From Clostridia bacterium (lineage in GTDB: Bacteria; Bacillota; Clostridia; Oscillospirales; CAG-272), in NCBI GenBank assembly GCA_017518025.1, contig JAFWWR010000046.1:1-6303 (forward strand): 6,303 nt of DNA. The letters run 5' to 3'. Positions 1-5,670 of this stretch are shown one piece after another (the stretch's first letter is position 1; every line of letters starts with the position of its first letter). Under the pieces are notes generated by a model. The model worked only from the letters and a program-made list of their open reading frames with translations, did not search any database and was not told the DNA's origin. The translations under genes were made by a program, and so were the position numbers.

Positions 1-9
1 CGCGTGTAA

Positions 10-34
10 GAAAACATGCCAGTGGCATGTTTTC
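10..34. terminator. Perfect 11-bp hairpin with T tract
   Basis: GAAAACATGCC (10-20) pairs with GGCATGTTTTC (24-34) around the loop AGT. The A/T-rich outer arm gives a T tract on both strands, so it could terminate transcription in either direction. The gene it would serve lies outside the window, so the role is inferred from structure only. Confidence 0.45.
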
Positions 35-57
35 CCGCGGCGTGACCGAGCCCGCAG

Positions 58-118
58 GCGAGACTCGACTCCCTCCGAAAATGGAGTCCGTGAACGCGGG
101 CTCCATTTTCGGCCTTGC
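58..118. repeat. Repeat copy A with long stem-loop
   Basis: This is the better-structured copy of a sequence repeated at 411-470. From 60 to 118 it matches the other copy at about 49 of 60 aligned positions, counted by hand. A perfect 12-bp stem forms between 75-86 (CCGAAAATGGAG) and 101-112 (CTCCATTTTCGG) with a 14-nt loop. A second stem, GACTCC (67-72) with GGAGTC (83-88), overlaps the first, so only one can form at a time. A terminator-like hairpin follows at 123-144. The arrangement resembles an attenuator, but no gene follows closely, so a dispersed non-coding repeat is equally likely. Confidence 0.6.
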
Positions 119-122
119 TTCC

Positions 123-153
123 AAAGACGCCTTTCGGCGTCTTTTCTTTTTCG
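123..153 (+). terminator. Rho-independent terminator after repeat copy A
   Basis: AAAGACGCC (123-131) pairs perfectly with GGCGTCTTT (136-144) around a TTTC loop and is followed on the plus strand by a T-rich run (TTCTTTTTC). This is a standard intrinsic terminator shape. The transcript it would end must come from repeat copy A or from upstream of the window. Confidence 0.65.
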
Positions 154-204
154 CTGCATAGGGATTCGAAGGGCCCCGGTAGTGAATGACATGCCAGTGA
201 CCCC

Positions 205-273
205 GGGCGCATAGAGAAGTCAAAAATCGTTCGTCGACCTTGCGCCCTGACGAGTTTTGCTCGCGCAAAACTC
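205..273. repeat. Two adjacent inverted repeats
   Basis: GGGCGCA (205-211) pairs with TGCGCCC (241-247) across a 29-nt loop. Immediately after, GAGTTTTGC (252-260) pairs perfectly with GCAAAACTC (265-273) around TCGC. Both are exact. The spacing suggests one structured element, but no RNA family is recognised. Confidence 0.5.
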
Positions 274-315
274 CGAAGTTGAATTAAGCTGTACGGCCGG
301 GCGCGACCGAGCCCA

Positions 316-363
316 GCAAACAGGAGTTTGTCCCACATGATCGTTTGAAAACTTCCTGTTTGC
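316..363. repeat. Imperfect 14-bp inverted repeat
   Basis: GCAAACAGGA (316-325) pairs with TCCTGTTTGC (354-363). After one bulged base at 353, GTTT (326-329) pairs with AAAC (349-352), leaving a loop of about 19 nt. It directly precedes the hairpin at 366-388. Confidence 0.5.
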
Positions 364-365
364 CC

Positions 366-388
366 GAAAAACGGCAAAGCCGTTTTTC
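366..388. terminator. Perfect 10-bp hairpin with T tracts on both strands
   Basis: GAAAAACGGC (366-375) pairs with GCCGTTTTTC (379-388) around AAA. The arm ends in a T run in either direction, so it could act as a bidirectional intrinsic terminator. No bounding genes are seen. Confidence 0.5.
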
Positions 389-410
389 CAAAGAAAACTC
401 ATTCGTGCGA

Positions 411-470
411 CCGAGACTCGAATCCCTCCGAAAGGGGACCCGTGAACGCTGGCTCCGTTTTCTGCCTTAC
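411..470. repeat. Repeat copy B, diverged from 58-118
   Basis: It begins with GAGACTCGA and contains TCCCTCCGAAA, TGAACGC, GGCTCC, TTTTC and GCCTT in the same order and spacing as copy A, with one single-base gap. The long 12-bp stem of copy A is broken here by substitutions. The short competing stem is kept with different bases (ATCCC region near 422-426 against GGGGA at 434-438). A weak terminator-like hairpin follows at the equivalent distance. Confidence 0.6.
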
Positions 471-478
471 GTAGTTAT

Positions 479-495
479 ACCGCTTGGCGGTCTTT
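479..495 (+). terminator. Weak terminator-like hairpin after repeat copy B
   Basis: ACCGC (479-483) pairs with GCGGT (487-491) around TTG and is followed by CTTT. It occupies the same place relative to repeat B as the 123-144 terminator does to repeat A, so it is probably a degenerate counterpart. Five base pairs and a short T run make function doubtful. Confidence 0.35.
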
Positions 496-577
496 AGATG
501 TTTTGTGCCCTGATTCCAACCGCGGCGGAGTCCATCAGATAAAAAAGTGCCCATTTTTTCAAAAATGCAAGCGCCGC

Positions 578-631
578 TTGACAAAGTTCAAAGCATTTTA
601 TATTGAATGCAAGTGATAATTATAATATAAT
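578..631 (+). promoter_or_regulatory. Promoter region of the XRE membrane regulator gene
   Basis: Two overlapping sigma-A-type promoters can be read. One is TTGACA (578-583), 17 bp, then TATTGA (601-606). The other is TTGAAT (603-608), 17 bp, then a perfect TATAAT (626-631). The second would start transcription near 638, giving a leader of about 25 nt. Possible operator elements overlap them: CAAGC/GCTTG (568-580) over the first -35, GCATT/AATGC (593-610), and a direct repeat AATGCAAG at 564-571 and 606-613 spaced 42 bp apart. XRE proteins commonly bind such sites and often regulate themselves, but binding here is only inferred. Confidence 0.65.
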
Positions 632-662
632 AGGGGCGAATATCTTGTAAAGGAGTCGCACG

Positions 663-1841
663 ATGATATCCGATAACATCAAAAAGTATCGAAAAGAAAA
701 CAACCTGTCTCAGGATGAACTTGCTGAAAAACTCGGAGTTTCGAGACAAAGCATAAGTCTCTGGGAAACCGGGCAAACTCAGCCGACGATCGAAAACATA
801 ATTGCTCTTTCAAGAATATTCAACGTCTCCACGGATTCGATCCTTGATAATGACGGGGGCGCGGGAACGCCGGAAGAGGATCCCCCCGAAGAAAATGGGA
901 ATAACAAGAAAAAGAAACTGTGGCTCATACTCGGGATCGCTGCGGCGGCCTTGCTCATTGTCGGCATCATCCTGACCGCCGTGTTGCTGAGCGGAAAAAA
1001 CAAAACCCGTCCGGGGGGTGTCAGTGAATCGGAATCCTTTCTGCAAACCGACACCGTTGAAGTCACAAAAAGCACCAAAGCGCATGAGACGAAGAAGGTA
1101 AAGAAAGAAACGGAAGACAGCGTGCCGCCCGAAACATCTGAAACGGCCGCGAAAACCGAAGCCGCCGCTCCCGCGGAGGAACCGGAGCCGGAACCCGCAC
1201 CCGCCGCTCCTGCGGCGGAGCCCGAACCGGAGCCCGCACCCGCCGCTCCCGCGGCGGAGCCCGAACCGGAACCCGCACCCCCCGCACCCGCCGCGGAACC
1301 GGAACCGGAGCCCGCACCTGCCGCTCCGGCTGCAGAGCCGCAACCCGCGCCTTTCGACTTGTTTTCCTACTGCAAAGATTTTGCGATAAGCAAAGGCCAG
1401 CTGAACGGCGATTACTGTATGTATCAACAGCCCGCCACGCAATACGGCGGATATGAGAACGAATATTTTTCCATCTCATATTGGGGCGACAGCAATATGG
1501 TGGAGTTTTGCCTCCATTGCCCTCTCGACGAAACGTTCAGCATCAATTTTTATCTCCGCATGAGGGGCGGGTACAATCACAAGTACGAGTACTTGTCGTC
1601 CCGGTATTTCAGATCGAGCGGCGTGCCGCTGAGAAGCGCGTCCGGGTATATAGACCCCTATACGTTTTCGGATTCCTATCCGCTCAGTTGTGACGAATAC
1701 ATAGGCAGCACGGACGGACAAACTGAATTCATGGAGGAAAGCAGGGTAGGTATGTGTGATCTTATACATTGCCTTAAAAAGTTTGTCGCAGCAGAAAACA
1801 TGAGTTGCGGTTTTTCGGCTTTTGAATTTGTCAACTATTGA
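663..1841 (+). CDS. Membrane-spanning XRE-family regulator with Pro-rich spacer and Cys-rich outer domain
   Basis: A 392-residue protein. Residues 1-62 form a complete XRE helix-turn-helix (LSQDELAEKLGVSRQS, then ISLWETGQTQPT) likely to bind DNA in the cytoplasm. An acidic linker and KKKK (82-85) lead into one transmembrane helix at about 86-110, orienting the N-terminus inside. A charged segment (120-160) and four 13-residue EPEPEPAPAAPAA-type repeats (173-224) should form a stiff spacer reaching through the wall. The outer domain (231-392) is not recognised; it is aromatic-rich and has eight cysteines (237, 252, 283, 286, 343, 365, 370, 382). The start is fixed by AAAGGAG at 649-655, 7 nt upstream. 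The layout resembles RodZ, but the helix-turn-helix looks like a true DNA binder, so a one-component transmembrane sensor is more likely. Ligand and targets are unknown. Confidence 0.92.
   Translation: MISDNIKKYRKENNLSQDELAEKLGVSRQSISLWETGQTQPTIENIIALSRIFNVSTDSILDNDGGAGTPEEDPPEENGNNKKKKLWLILGIAAAALLIVGIILTAVLLSGKNKTRPGGVSESESFLQTDTVEVTKSTKAHETKKVKKETEDSVPPETSETAAKTEAAAPAEEPEPEPAPAAPAAEPEPEPAPAAPAAEPEPEPAPPAPAAEPEPEPAPAAPAAEPQPAPFDLFSYCKDFAISKGQLNGDYCMYQQPATQYGGYENEYFSISYWGDSNMVEFCLHCPLDETFSINFYLRMRGGYNHKYEYLSSRYFRSSGVPLRSASGYIDPYTFSDSYPLSCDEYIGSTDGQTEFMEESRVGMCDLIHCLKKFVAAENMSCGFSAFEFVNY
1179..1334 (+). repeat. Four tandem 39-bp in-frame repeats
   Basis: Four consecutive 39-nt units encode E-P-E-P-E-P-A-P-A-A-P-A-A, with a single A-to-P change in the third unit, and are followed by a truncated EPQPAP. 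Codon choice differs slightly between units (GCG/GCT/GCC, GAA/GAG), so the array is not a very recent expansion. In the protein it makes a polyproline-type rod between the membrane helix and the outer domain. Such arrays can change copy number by slippage in 13-residue steps without breaking the frame. Confidence 0.9.
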
Positions 1842-1850
1842 ATTTTAGTG

Positions 1851-1884
1851 AAAAACGCGAGGCGGGGGGTGATCCCCGCCTCGC
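1851..1884. terminator. Terminator between convergent genes
   Basis: GCGAGGCGGGG (1857-1867) pairs perfectly with CCCCGCCTCGC (1874-1884) around a 6-nt loop. Read on the minus strand it ends in a run of five T (1855-1851), right after the stop codon of the first phosphatase gene. On the plus strand it lies 15 nt beyond the stop of the XRE gene and is followed by ATATTTTAAT, a weaker tail. It probably serves both genes and is strongest on the minus strand. Confidence 0.85.
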
Positions 1885-1889
1885 ATATT

Positions 1890-3647
1890 TTAATCCAATA
1901 TCATATAATCCCTGAACGCTTCTATCTTTTCGCGTTCGATCCCGAGAGAGACCAGATACTCCTCGACCTGCTCCCGGGGGGTGGCGAGATCCGGGTACTT
2001 CTCCGCGAGCGCTTTGATGAACTGCACTCGCGAGCTGTCCCCCTCGTCTTCTTCCCCGTTGCCGTACCAGCTTCGCTTATAGACGATGGACAGGGACGTG
2101 ACGTCGTAGTTGAACATTACGTCCTCCATATCCATGCCCAGCAGGATATCCAGGTATGCGCCGATAGTGCCGGTGCGGTCGGCTCCCGCGTGGCAGTGGA
2201 AATAAAGCGGATACTTCGACGTGTCGAGAGCCACTTCCATGATCTCCTTCAGCCACTCGGCGCCCGTTCCGTAAAGGGTGTCCGTCCAGTGCCCGCACGG
2301 CCGGACGAAGTACTCGATGCCGTACCACTCGCCCTGCATGTGCAGCCCCTCAAGAGATTCCTCCTGGAGATCGAGCCGCGTCTTTATCCCGAGGTCCTGC
2401 GCCATCTGGCGTCTGCCCTCGGCGGTGAGGCACTGGTTCGGCTCCCCGCAGTCGTAGCATTCCGGCTCGGCTCCGCGGAAGATGGCGCCCTGCCTGATCC
2501 GCTTGCCCTCGGCGTTGACCCGGCCGCCAATGTCACGGATGTTGGTGCCGCCCTCGAGGTAGATGGGACGGTAGCGGTCCCATGCAGTGGTGAAGCTCTG
2601 CGGGTCGCTGACGGAACGGAAGTCCGTTCTGACGCGCCAGTAGTAGGTCGTCCCAAGTCTGAAGTTCGTGACGTTGCAGGAGTACACGCCTTCCGTCAGC
2701 GAGAAGACGTTTCCGATGGTGACGTCCGCTTTGGCGGAGAAATCTTCGTCCTCGGAGATCTCGACCGTCTGGATCCGGACGGGATCGTCGCAGGTCCAGC
2801 GGAAGTTTATCATGGCGGGGTAGCTCGGGTTGTGCCCTCCGCTGCGGAAAACGGCGGAATCCGATCCGGCGAGCCAGTCGTATACCGCCGACGGATTTGC
2901 GGGATCGTCGAAGTCGCCCATGTAGAACCGGCGGACGAAGGTCGCCTGGAGCGGGTTGAGGACGGATATCACGTCGCCCTCGGCCGGGCACAGCAGCTCG
3001 AACTTCGCCTTCCGGTTGATATGCTCGAACCGCACGCCGTCGTACCGTCTGAGGATGGCGGCAAACTGCTCCCGGGAGGCCTGACTGCCGGGGGAGAGGG
3101 TGGTATCTGTCGTGCCGGTGATGAGGCCGGTCTTCACCGCCCACGCCACGGCGTCCTTCGCGTATGAGGAGATCGCGCCGGAGTCGGTAAACGCGCCACG
3201 GGTCGCGCGGTCCCTTGTGGTGTAGTGCAGGAAATCCGTGTAACGCATCAGCATGGCGGCCAGCTGCTCACGGGTCACGTTAGCGGACGGGGAGAAGGTC
3301 GTCGCCGACGTTCCGTTCACGATGCCCGCGTTTTTTGCCCAGATGACTGCGGAGGTGTAGTACGCGTTTTCCGGCACGTCGGTGAACTCGGGGCTGTATC
3401 TGGCCCGGGGCGAGCCCTCGCGGCGGTACAGTACCGTCACGACCATTCCCCGGGTCATGGCGGCGGCAGGGGAGAACTTACCGTCTCCGGTGCCGTTCAT
3501 ATAGCCCTTTTCCACCGCGTAGGCGACGTCCTCCGCGCTCCAGCGGCTGCCCTTCACGTCCGAGAAGTCCGAGGCGAACGCCGGGACGGCGAGGACGAAC
3601 ATGACCGCGGCGAGGATCACGGCGGCGATGCGTAATTTCATTTTCAT
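1890..3647 (-). CDS. SLH-anchored secreted tyrosine/dual-specificity phosphatase (paralogue 1)
   Basis: A 585-residue surface protein predicted to remove phosphate from protein or lipid substrates outside the membrane. A signal peptide (1-25, cleavage after AFA) is followed by three SLH domains (about 28-76, 88-136, 153-202) with the motifs MTRG, VTRE and ASRE, which bind secondary cell-wall polymer. Residues about 280-355 look like a fibronectin-III fold (INFRWTCDD ... TYYWRVRTDF). The C-terminal domain (about 360-585) has GGTNIRDIGG (366-375) and the signature HCHAGADRTGT, with nucleophile Cys485, Arg491 and P-loop Asp490, as in Y_phosphatase3 and MptpB-like enzymes. The start has GGAGG 8 nt upstream and its own promoter. 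The downstream paralogue is about 81% identical. Extra cysteines (220, 400, 406, 451) are absent from that paralogue. The substrate is unknown. Confidence 0.95.
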   Translation of the reverse strand: MKMKLRIAAVILAAVMFVLAVPAFASDFSDVKGSRWSAEDVAYAVEKGYMNGTGDGKFSPAAAMTRGMVVTVLYRREGSPRARYSPEFTDVPENAYYTSAVIWAKNAGIVNGTSATTFSPSANVTREQLAAMLMRYTDFLHYTTRDRATRGAFTDSGAISSYAKDAVAWAVKTGLITGTTDTTLSPGSQASREQFAAILRRYDGVRFEHINRKAKFELLCPAEGDVISVLNPLQATFVRRFYMGDFDDPANPSAVYDWLAGSDSAVFRSGGHNPSYPAMINFRWTCDDPVRIQTVEISEDEDFSAKADVTIGNVFSLTEGVYSCNVTNFRLGTTYYWRVRTDFRSVSDPQSFTTAWDRYRPIYLEGGTNIRDIGGRVNAEGKRIRQGAIFRGAEPECYDCGEPNQCLTAEGRRQMAQDLGIKTRLDLQEESLEGLHMQGEWYGIEYFVRPCGHWTDTLYGTGAEWLKEIMEVALDTSKYPLYFHCHAGADRTGTIGAYLDILLGMDMEDVMFNYDVTSLSIVYKRSWYGNGEEDEGDSSRVQFIKALAEKYPDLATPREQVEEYLVSLGIEREKIEAFRDYMILD

Positions 3648-3651
3648 ATGT

Positions 3652-3665
3652 CGATCCTCCGATCG
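3652..3665 (-). promoter_or_regulatory. Hairpin presenting the ribosome binding site of paralogue 1
   Basis: In the mRNA, CGATC and GATCG flank GGAG, so the core Shine-Dalgarno sequence forms the loop of a 5-bp stem just upstream of the start codon (8 nt from GGAGG to ATG). The identical 14 nt occur before paralogue 2. The stem is short, so it may tune rather than block translation. Confidence 0.55.
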
Positions 3666-3679
3666 TTTTTTATGAGTCT

Positions 3680-3709
3680 ATTATAACCAAACCGGATACG
3701 ACTTGTCAA
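3680..3709 (-). promoter_or_regulatory. Sigma-A promoter of paralogue 1
   Basis: On the minus strand a perfect TTGACA (3709-3704) is followed by an 18-bp spacer and a perfect TATAAT (3685-3680). Transcription would start near 3673, giving a leader of about 25 nt containing the ribosome-site hairpin. The boxes and the leader match those of paralogue 2, while the spacer has diverged. Confidence 0.85.
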
Positions 3710-3740
3710 GAAGAGGCGTCCGTCGGCGTCTCCGATATAA

Positions 3741-3769
3741 AGAAACCGGGCGCGAAGTATTTCGCGCCC
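3741..3769 (-). terminator. Terminator downstream of paralogue 2
   Basis: GGGCGCGAA (3748-3756) pairs perfectly with TTCGCGCCC (3761-3769) around a 4-nt loop. On the minus strand it is followed by GGTTTCTTT, a reasonable U-rich tail. It lies between paralogue 2 and the promoter of paralogue 1, so it should isolate the two transcription units. Confidence 0.65.
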
Positions 3770-3792
3770 TTGTAAAAGTTTTTGAAGGAGCA

Positions 3793-3822
3793 CGAGGGGA
3801 CTTTTTTCAAAAAGTCCCCTCG
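3793..3822. repeat. Long perfect hairpin just after paralogue 2
   Basis: CGAGGGGACTTTTT (3793-3806) pairs with AAAAAGTCCCCTCG (3809-3822), a 14-bp perfect stem with a tiny loop. It begins 6 nt after the stop codon. The T run lies inside the stem rather than after it, so it is not a textbook terminator for the minus strand. It may protect the mRNA 3' end or act together with the hairpin at 3748-3769. Its 3' arm ends CCTCGCAT like the corresponding terminator of paralogue 1. Confidence 0.6.
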
Positions 3823-3828
3823 CATAAT

Positions 3829-5571
3829 TTAATCAAGTATCATGTAATCCCGGAACGCCTCTATCTTCTCGCGGGCTATACCGATGGAAACGAGATATTC
3901 CTCGATCTGCTCCTGCGGGGTGGCGAGATCGGGGTACATCTGCGCCAGCTGTTCGAGGAACACCGTTCTCACGCCGTCTCTGTCGTTGTACCAGCTGCGC
4001 TTGTAGACCACGGAAAGAGTCGTGACGTCGTAGTCGAACATTACGTCCTTCATATCCATCCCCAGCAGGATCTCCAGATATCCGGCGATGGTGCCGGTGC
4101 GGTCCGCTCCGGCGTAGCAATGGAAATACAGCGGGTATTTCGAGGTGTCAAGCGCCACCTCCATGGTCTCCTTCAGCCACTCGGCGCCCTCGCCGGAGAG
4201 GGTCTCCTCCCACTGCTTGCCGGGCCTGACGAAGTACTCGATGCCGTACCACTCACCCTGCATGTGCAGTCCTTCAAGGGATTCCACCTGAAGGTCGAGA
4301 CGCGTTTTTATGCCGAGATCCTGCGCCATCTGGCGTCTGCCCTCGTCCGTCAGGAACTGGTTCGGATCATCGAAATCGTAGCATTCCGGTTCGGCTCCGC
4401 GGAAGATGGCGCCCTGCCTGATCTGCTTGCCGTCTGCGTTGACCCATCCGCCGAGATCGCGGATGTTGGTGCCTCCCTCGAGGTAGATGGGACGGTAACG
4501 GTCATGCGCCGTGGTGAAGCTCTGCACGCCGCTCACGGAACGGAAATCCGTCCTGACGCGCCAGTAGTAAGTCGTGCCGACGTGGAAGTTCGTGGCGTTG
4601 CAGGAGTACACACCTTCCGTCAGCGAGAAGACGTTTCCGATGGTGACGTCTGCTTTGGTGGAGAAGTCCGCTTTCTCGGAGATCTCGACTTTCTGGATCC
4701 TGACGGGGTCGTCGCAGGTCCAGCGGAAGTTTATCATGGCGGGGTAGGTCGGGTTGTGAACACCGCTCTGGAAAACGTCGGTCTCATAGTCGGCGATCCA
4801 TCTGTAGACCGATTCGGGATCCTCGGGATCGTCGAAGTCGCCCATGTAGAAACGGCGTACGAAAGTCGACTGAAGAGGATTCAGCACGGAGATCTCTTCG
4901 CCGTCTCCGGGGTAGAGCAGGTTGAAGTTCGCTTTGCGGTTTATGTGCTCGAATTTTACGCCGTCGTACCGTCTGAGGATGGCGGCAAACTGCTCGCGGG
5001 AGGCCTTGCTTCCCGGCGAGAGGGTAGTGTCGGTGGTGCCGGTGACGAGGCCGGTCTTCACCGCCCAGGAGATGGCGTCTTTTGCGTATGAGGAGATCTT
5101 GCCGGAATCGGTAAAGGCGTCAAGATTTGCGCGCTCTCTTGTGGAGTAGTGCAGAAAATCCGTATAGCGCATCAGCATGGCGGCGAGCTGCTCGCGGGTC
5201 ACGCTGGCGGACGGGGAGAAGGTCGTCTTCGACGTCCCGTTCACGATGCCGGAGTTCTTCGCCCAGATGACGGCGGAGGTGTAGTATGATTTCTCCGGTA
5301 CGTCGGTGAATTCGGGGCTGTATTTGACCTTCGGCGAGTTCTCGCGCCGCCACAGCACCGTGACGACCATGGCGCGGGTCATGGAGTCGGTGGGGGAGAA
5401 CTTGTCGCCTCCGGTGCCGTTCATGTAGCCCTTTTCCACCGCGTAGGCGATGTCCGCCGCGCTCCAGCGGCTGTCCTTCACGTCCGAGAAGTCCGAAGCG
5501 AAGGCGGGGACTGCGAGGATGAGCATCACCGCGGCAAGAAGCACGGCGGCAAAACGAAGTTTCATTTTCAT
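3829..5571 (-). CDS. SLH-anchored secreted tyrosine/dual-specificity phosphatase (paralogue 2)
   Basis: A 580-residue protein with the same plan as its neighbour: signal peptide 1-25 (cleavage after AFA), three SLH domains (about 28-76, 88-136, 153-202), a fibronectin-III-like region (about 280-355), and a Y_phosphatase3-type domain with GGTNIRDLGG (366-375) and HCYAGADRTGT (Cys485, Asp490, Arg491). About 471 of 580 residues match paralogue 1 by hand count. Differences concentrate around 250-270, 451-460 and 529-545, including a 5-residue deletion. The catalytic loop is intact, so both copies should be active. The frame is open up to 5634, but the first possible codon there is the TTG of the -35 box. 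The ATG at 5571 has GGAGG 8 nt upstream and begins a proper signal peptide, so it is chosen. The protein should be secreted and held on the wall; the substrate is unknown. Confidence 0.95.
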   Translation of the reverse strand: MKMKLRFAAVLLAAVMLILAVPAFASDFSDVKDSRWSAADIAYAVEKGYMNGTGGDKFSPTDSMTRAMVVTVLWRRENSPKVKYSPEFTDVPEKSYYTSAVIWAKNSGIVNGTSKTTFSPSASVTREQLAAMLMRYTDFLHYSTRERANLDAFTDSGKISSYAKDAISWAVKTGLVTGTTDTTLSPGSKASREQFAAILRRYDGVKFEHINRKANFNLLYPGDGEEISVLNPLQSTFVRRFYMGDFDDPEDPESVYRWIADYETDVFQSGVHNPTYPAMINFRWTCDDPVRIQKVEISEKADFSTKADVTIGNVFSLTEGVYSCNATNFHVGTTYYWRVRTDFRSVSGVQSFTTAHDRYRPIYLEGGTNIRDLGGWVNADGKQIRQGAIFRGAEPECYDFDDPNQFLTDEGRRQMAQDLGIKTRLDLQVESLEGLHMQGEWYGIEYFVRPGKQWEETLSGEGAEWLKETMEVALDTSKYPLYFHCYAGADRTGTIAGYLEILLGMDMKDVMFDYDVTTLSVVYKRSWYNDRDGVRTVFLEQLAQMYPDLATPQEQIEEYLVSIGIAREKIEAFRDYMILD

Positions 5572-5575
5572 ATGT

Positions 5576-5589
5576 CGATCCTCCGATCG
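5576..5589 (-). promoter_or_regulatory. Hairpin presenting the ribosome binding site of paralogue 2
   Basis: The same CGATC-GGAG-GATCG arrangement as before paralogue 1, at the same 8-nt distance (GGAGG to ATG). Conservation alongside a diverged promoter spacer hints that the leader is under selection, although shared descent of the leader and gene start could also explain it. Confidence 0.55.
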
Positions 5590-5604
5590 TATTTTTGTGA
5601 GTCT

Positions 5605-5634
5605 ATTATAACCGCAAACAGAGTGATTTGTCAA
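5605..5634 (-). promoter_or_regulatory. Sigma-A promoter of paralogue 2
   Basis: Perfect TTGACA (5634-5629) and TATAAT (5610-5605) on the minus strand with an 18-bp spacer. The start would be near 5598, leaving a leader of about 27 nt. The sequence from TATAAT through AGACTCA to the ATG is nearly the same as for paralogue 1; similarity fades upstream of the -35 box. No operator is evident. Confidence 0.85.
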
Positions 5635-5670
5635 GGAAGGATTGTGCCGCGGGCGGGAGATGCGTCAATA

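Larger units (their letters stand above)
1..577. other. Gene-free, hairpin-rich intergenic region
   Basis: No reading frame here has a convincing start, ribosome site or recognisable protein. The short minus-strand frames run through palindromes and are best treated as spurious. The stretch contains at least six inverted repeats (listed separately), two diverged copies of a 60-bp sequence, and the motif G[C/T]GACCGAG three times (42-50, 303-311, 407-415). An 11-nt sequence, ACATGCCAGTG, occurs at 14-24 and again at 189-199. The density of palindromes and internal repeats suggests accumulated non-coding repeat elements rather than a decayed gene, but no transposase, terminal inverted repeat or target duplication could be defined. 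Confidence 0.7.

Noticed and set aside
405..440. tRNA-like GATTCGAG motif on the minus strand of the repeat copies
   Set aside because: The flanking bases do not form a 5-bp T-arm stem on either strand, and no acceptor, D-arm or anticodon arm can be drawn.
220..584. Short minus-strand frames in the 5' region
   Set aside because: They run across several perfect hairpins and repeat copy B, lack ribosome sites, and match no protein family I know.
810..1479. Minus-strand frames antisense to the repeat-encoding part of the XRE gene
   Set aside because: Their Arg/Gly- or Arg/Val-rich content is the reverse reading of the Pro/Glu/Ala repeats; there is no ribosome site or domain.
1848..3167. Long plus-strand open frame antisense to phosphatase paralogue 1
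   Set aside because: It is the complement of a gene with clear domains, signal peptide, ribosome site and promoter. The protein it would make has no recognisable features, and the frame stays open because of GC-rich codon bias.
3703..5091. Long plus-strand open frame antisense to phosphatase paralogue 2
   Set aside because: Same reason as for paralogue 1. Its resemblance to the antisense frame of paralogue 1 simply follows from the two genes being homologous.
5572..5634. Upstream extension of the phosphatase paralogue 2 start to 5634
   Set aside because: The extra codons overlap the -35 and -10 boxes, the first codon is the TTG of TTGACA, and the downstream ATG has the ribosome site and the signal peptide.
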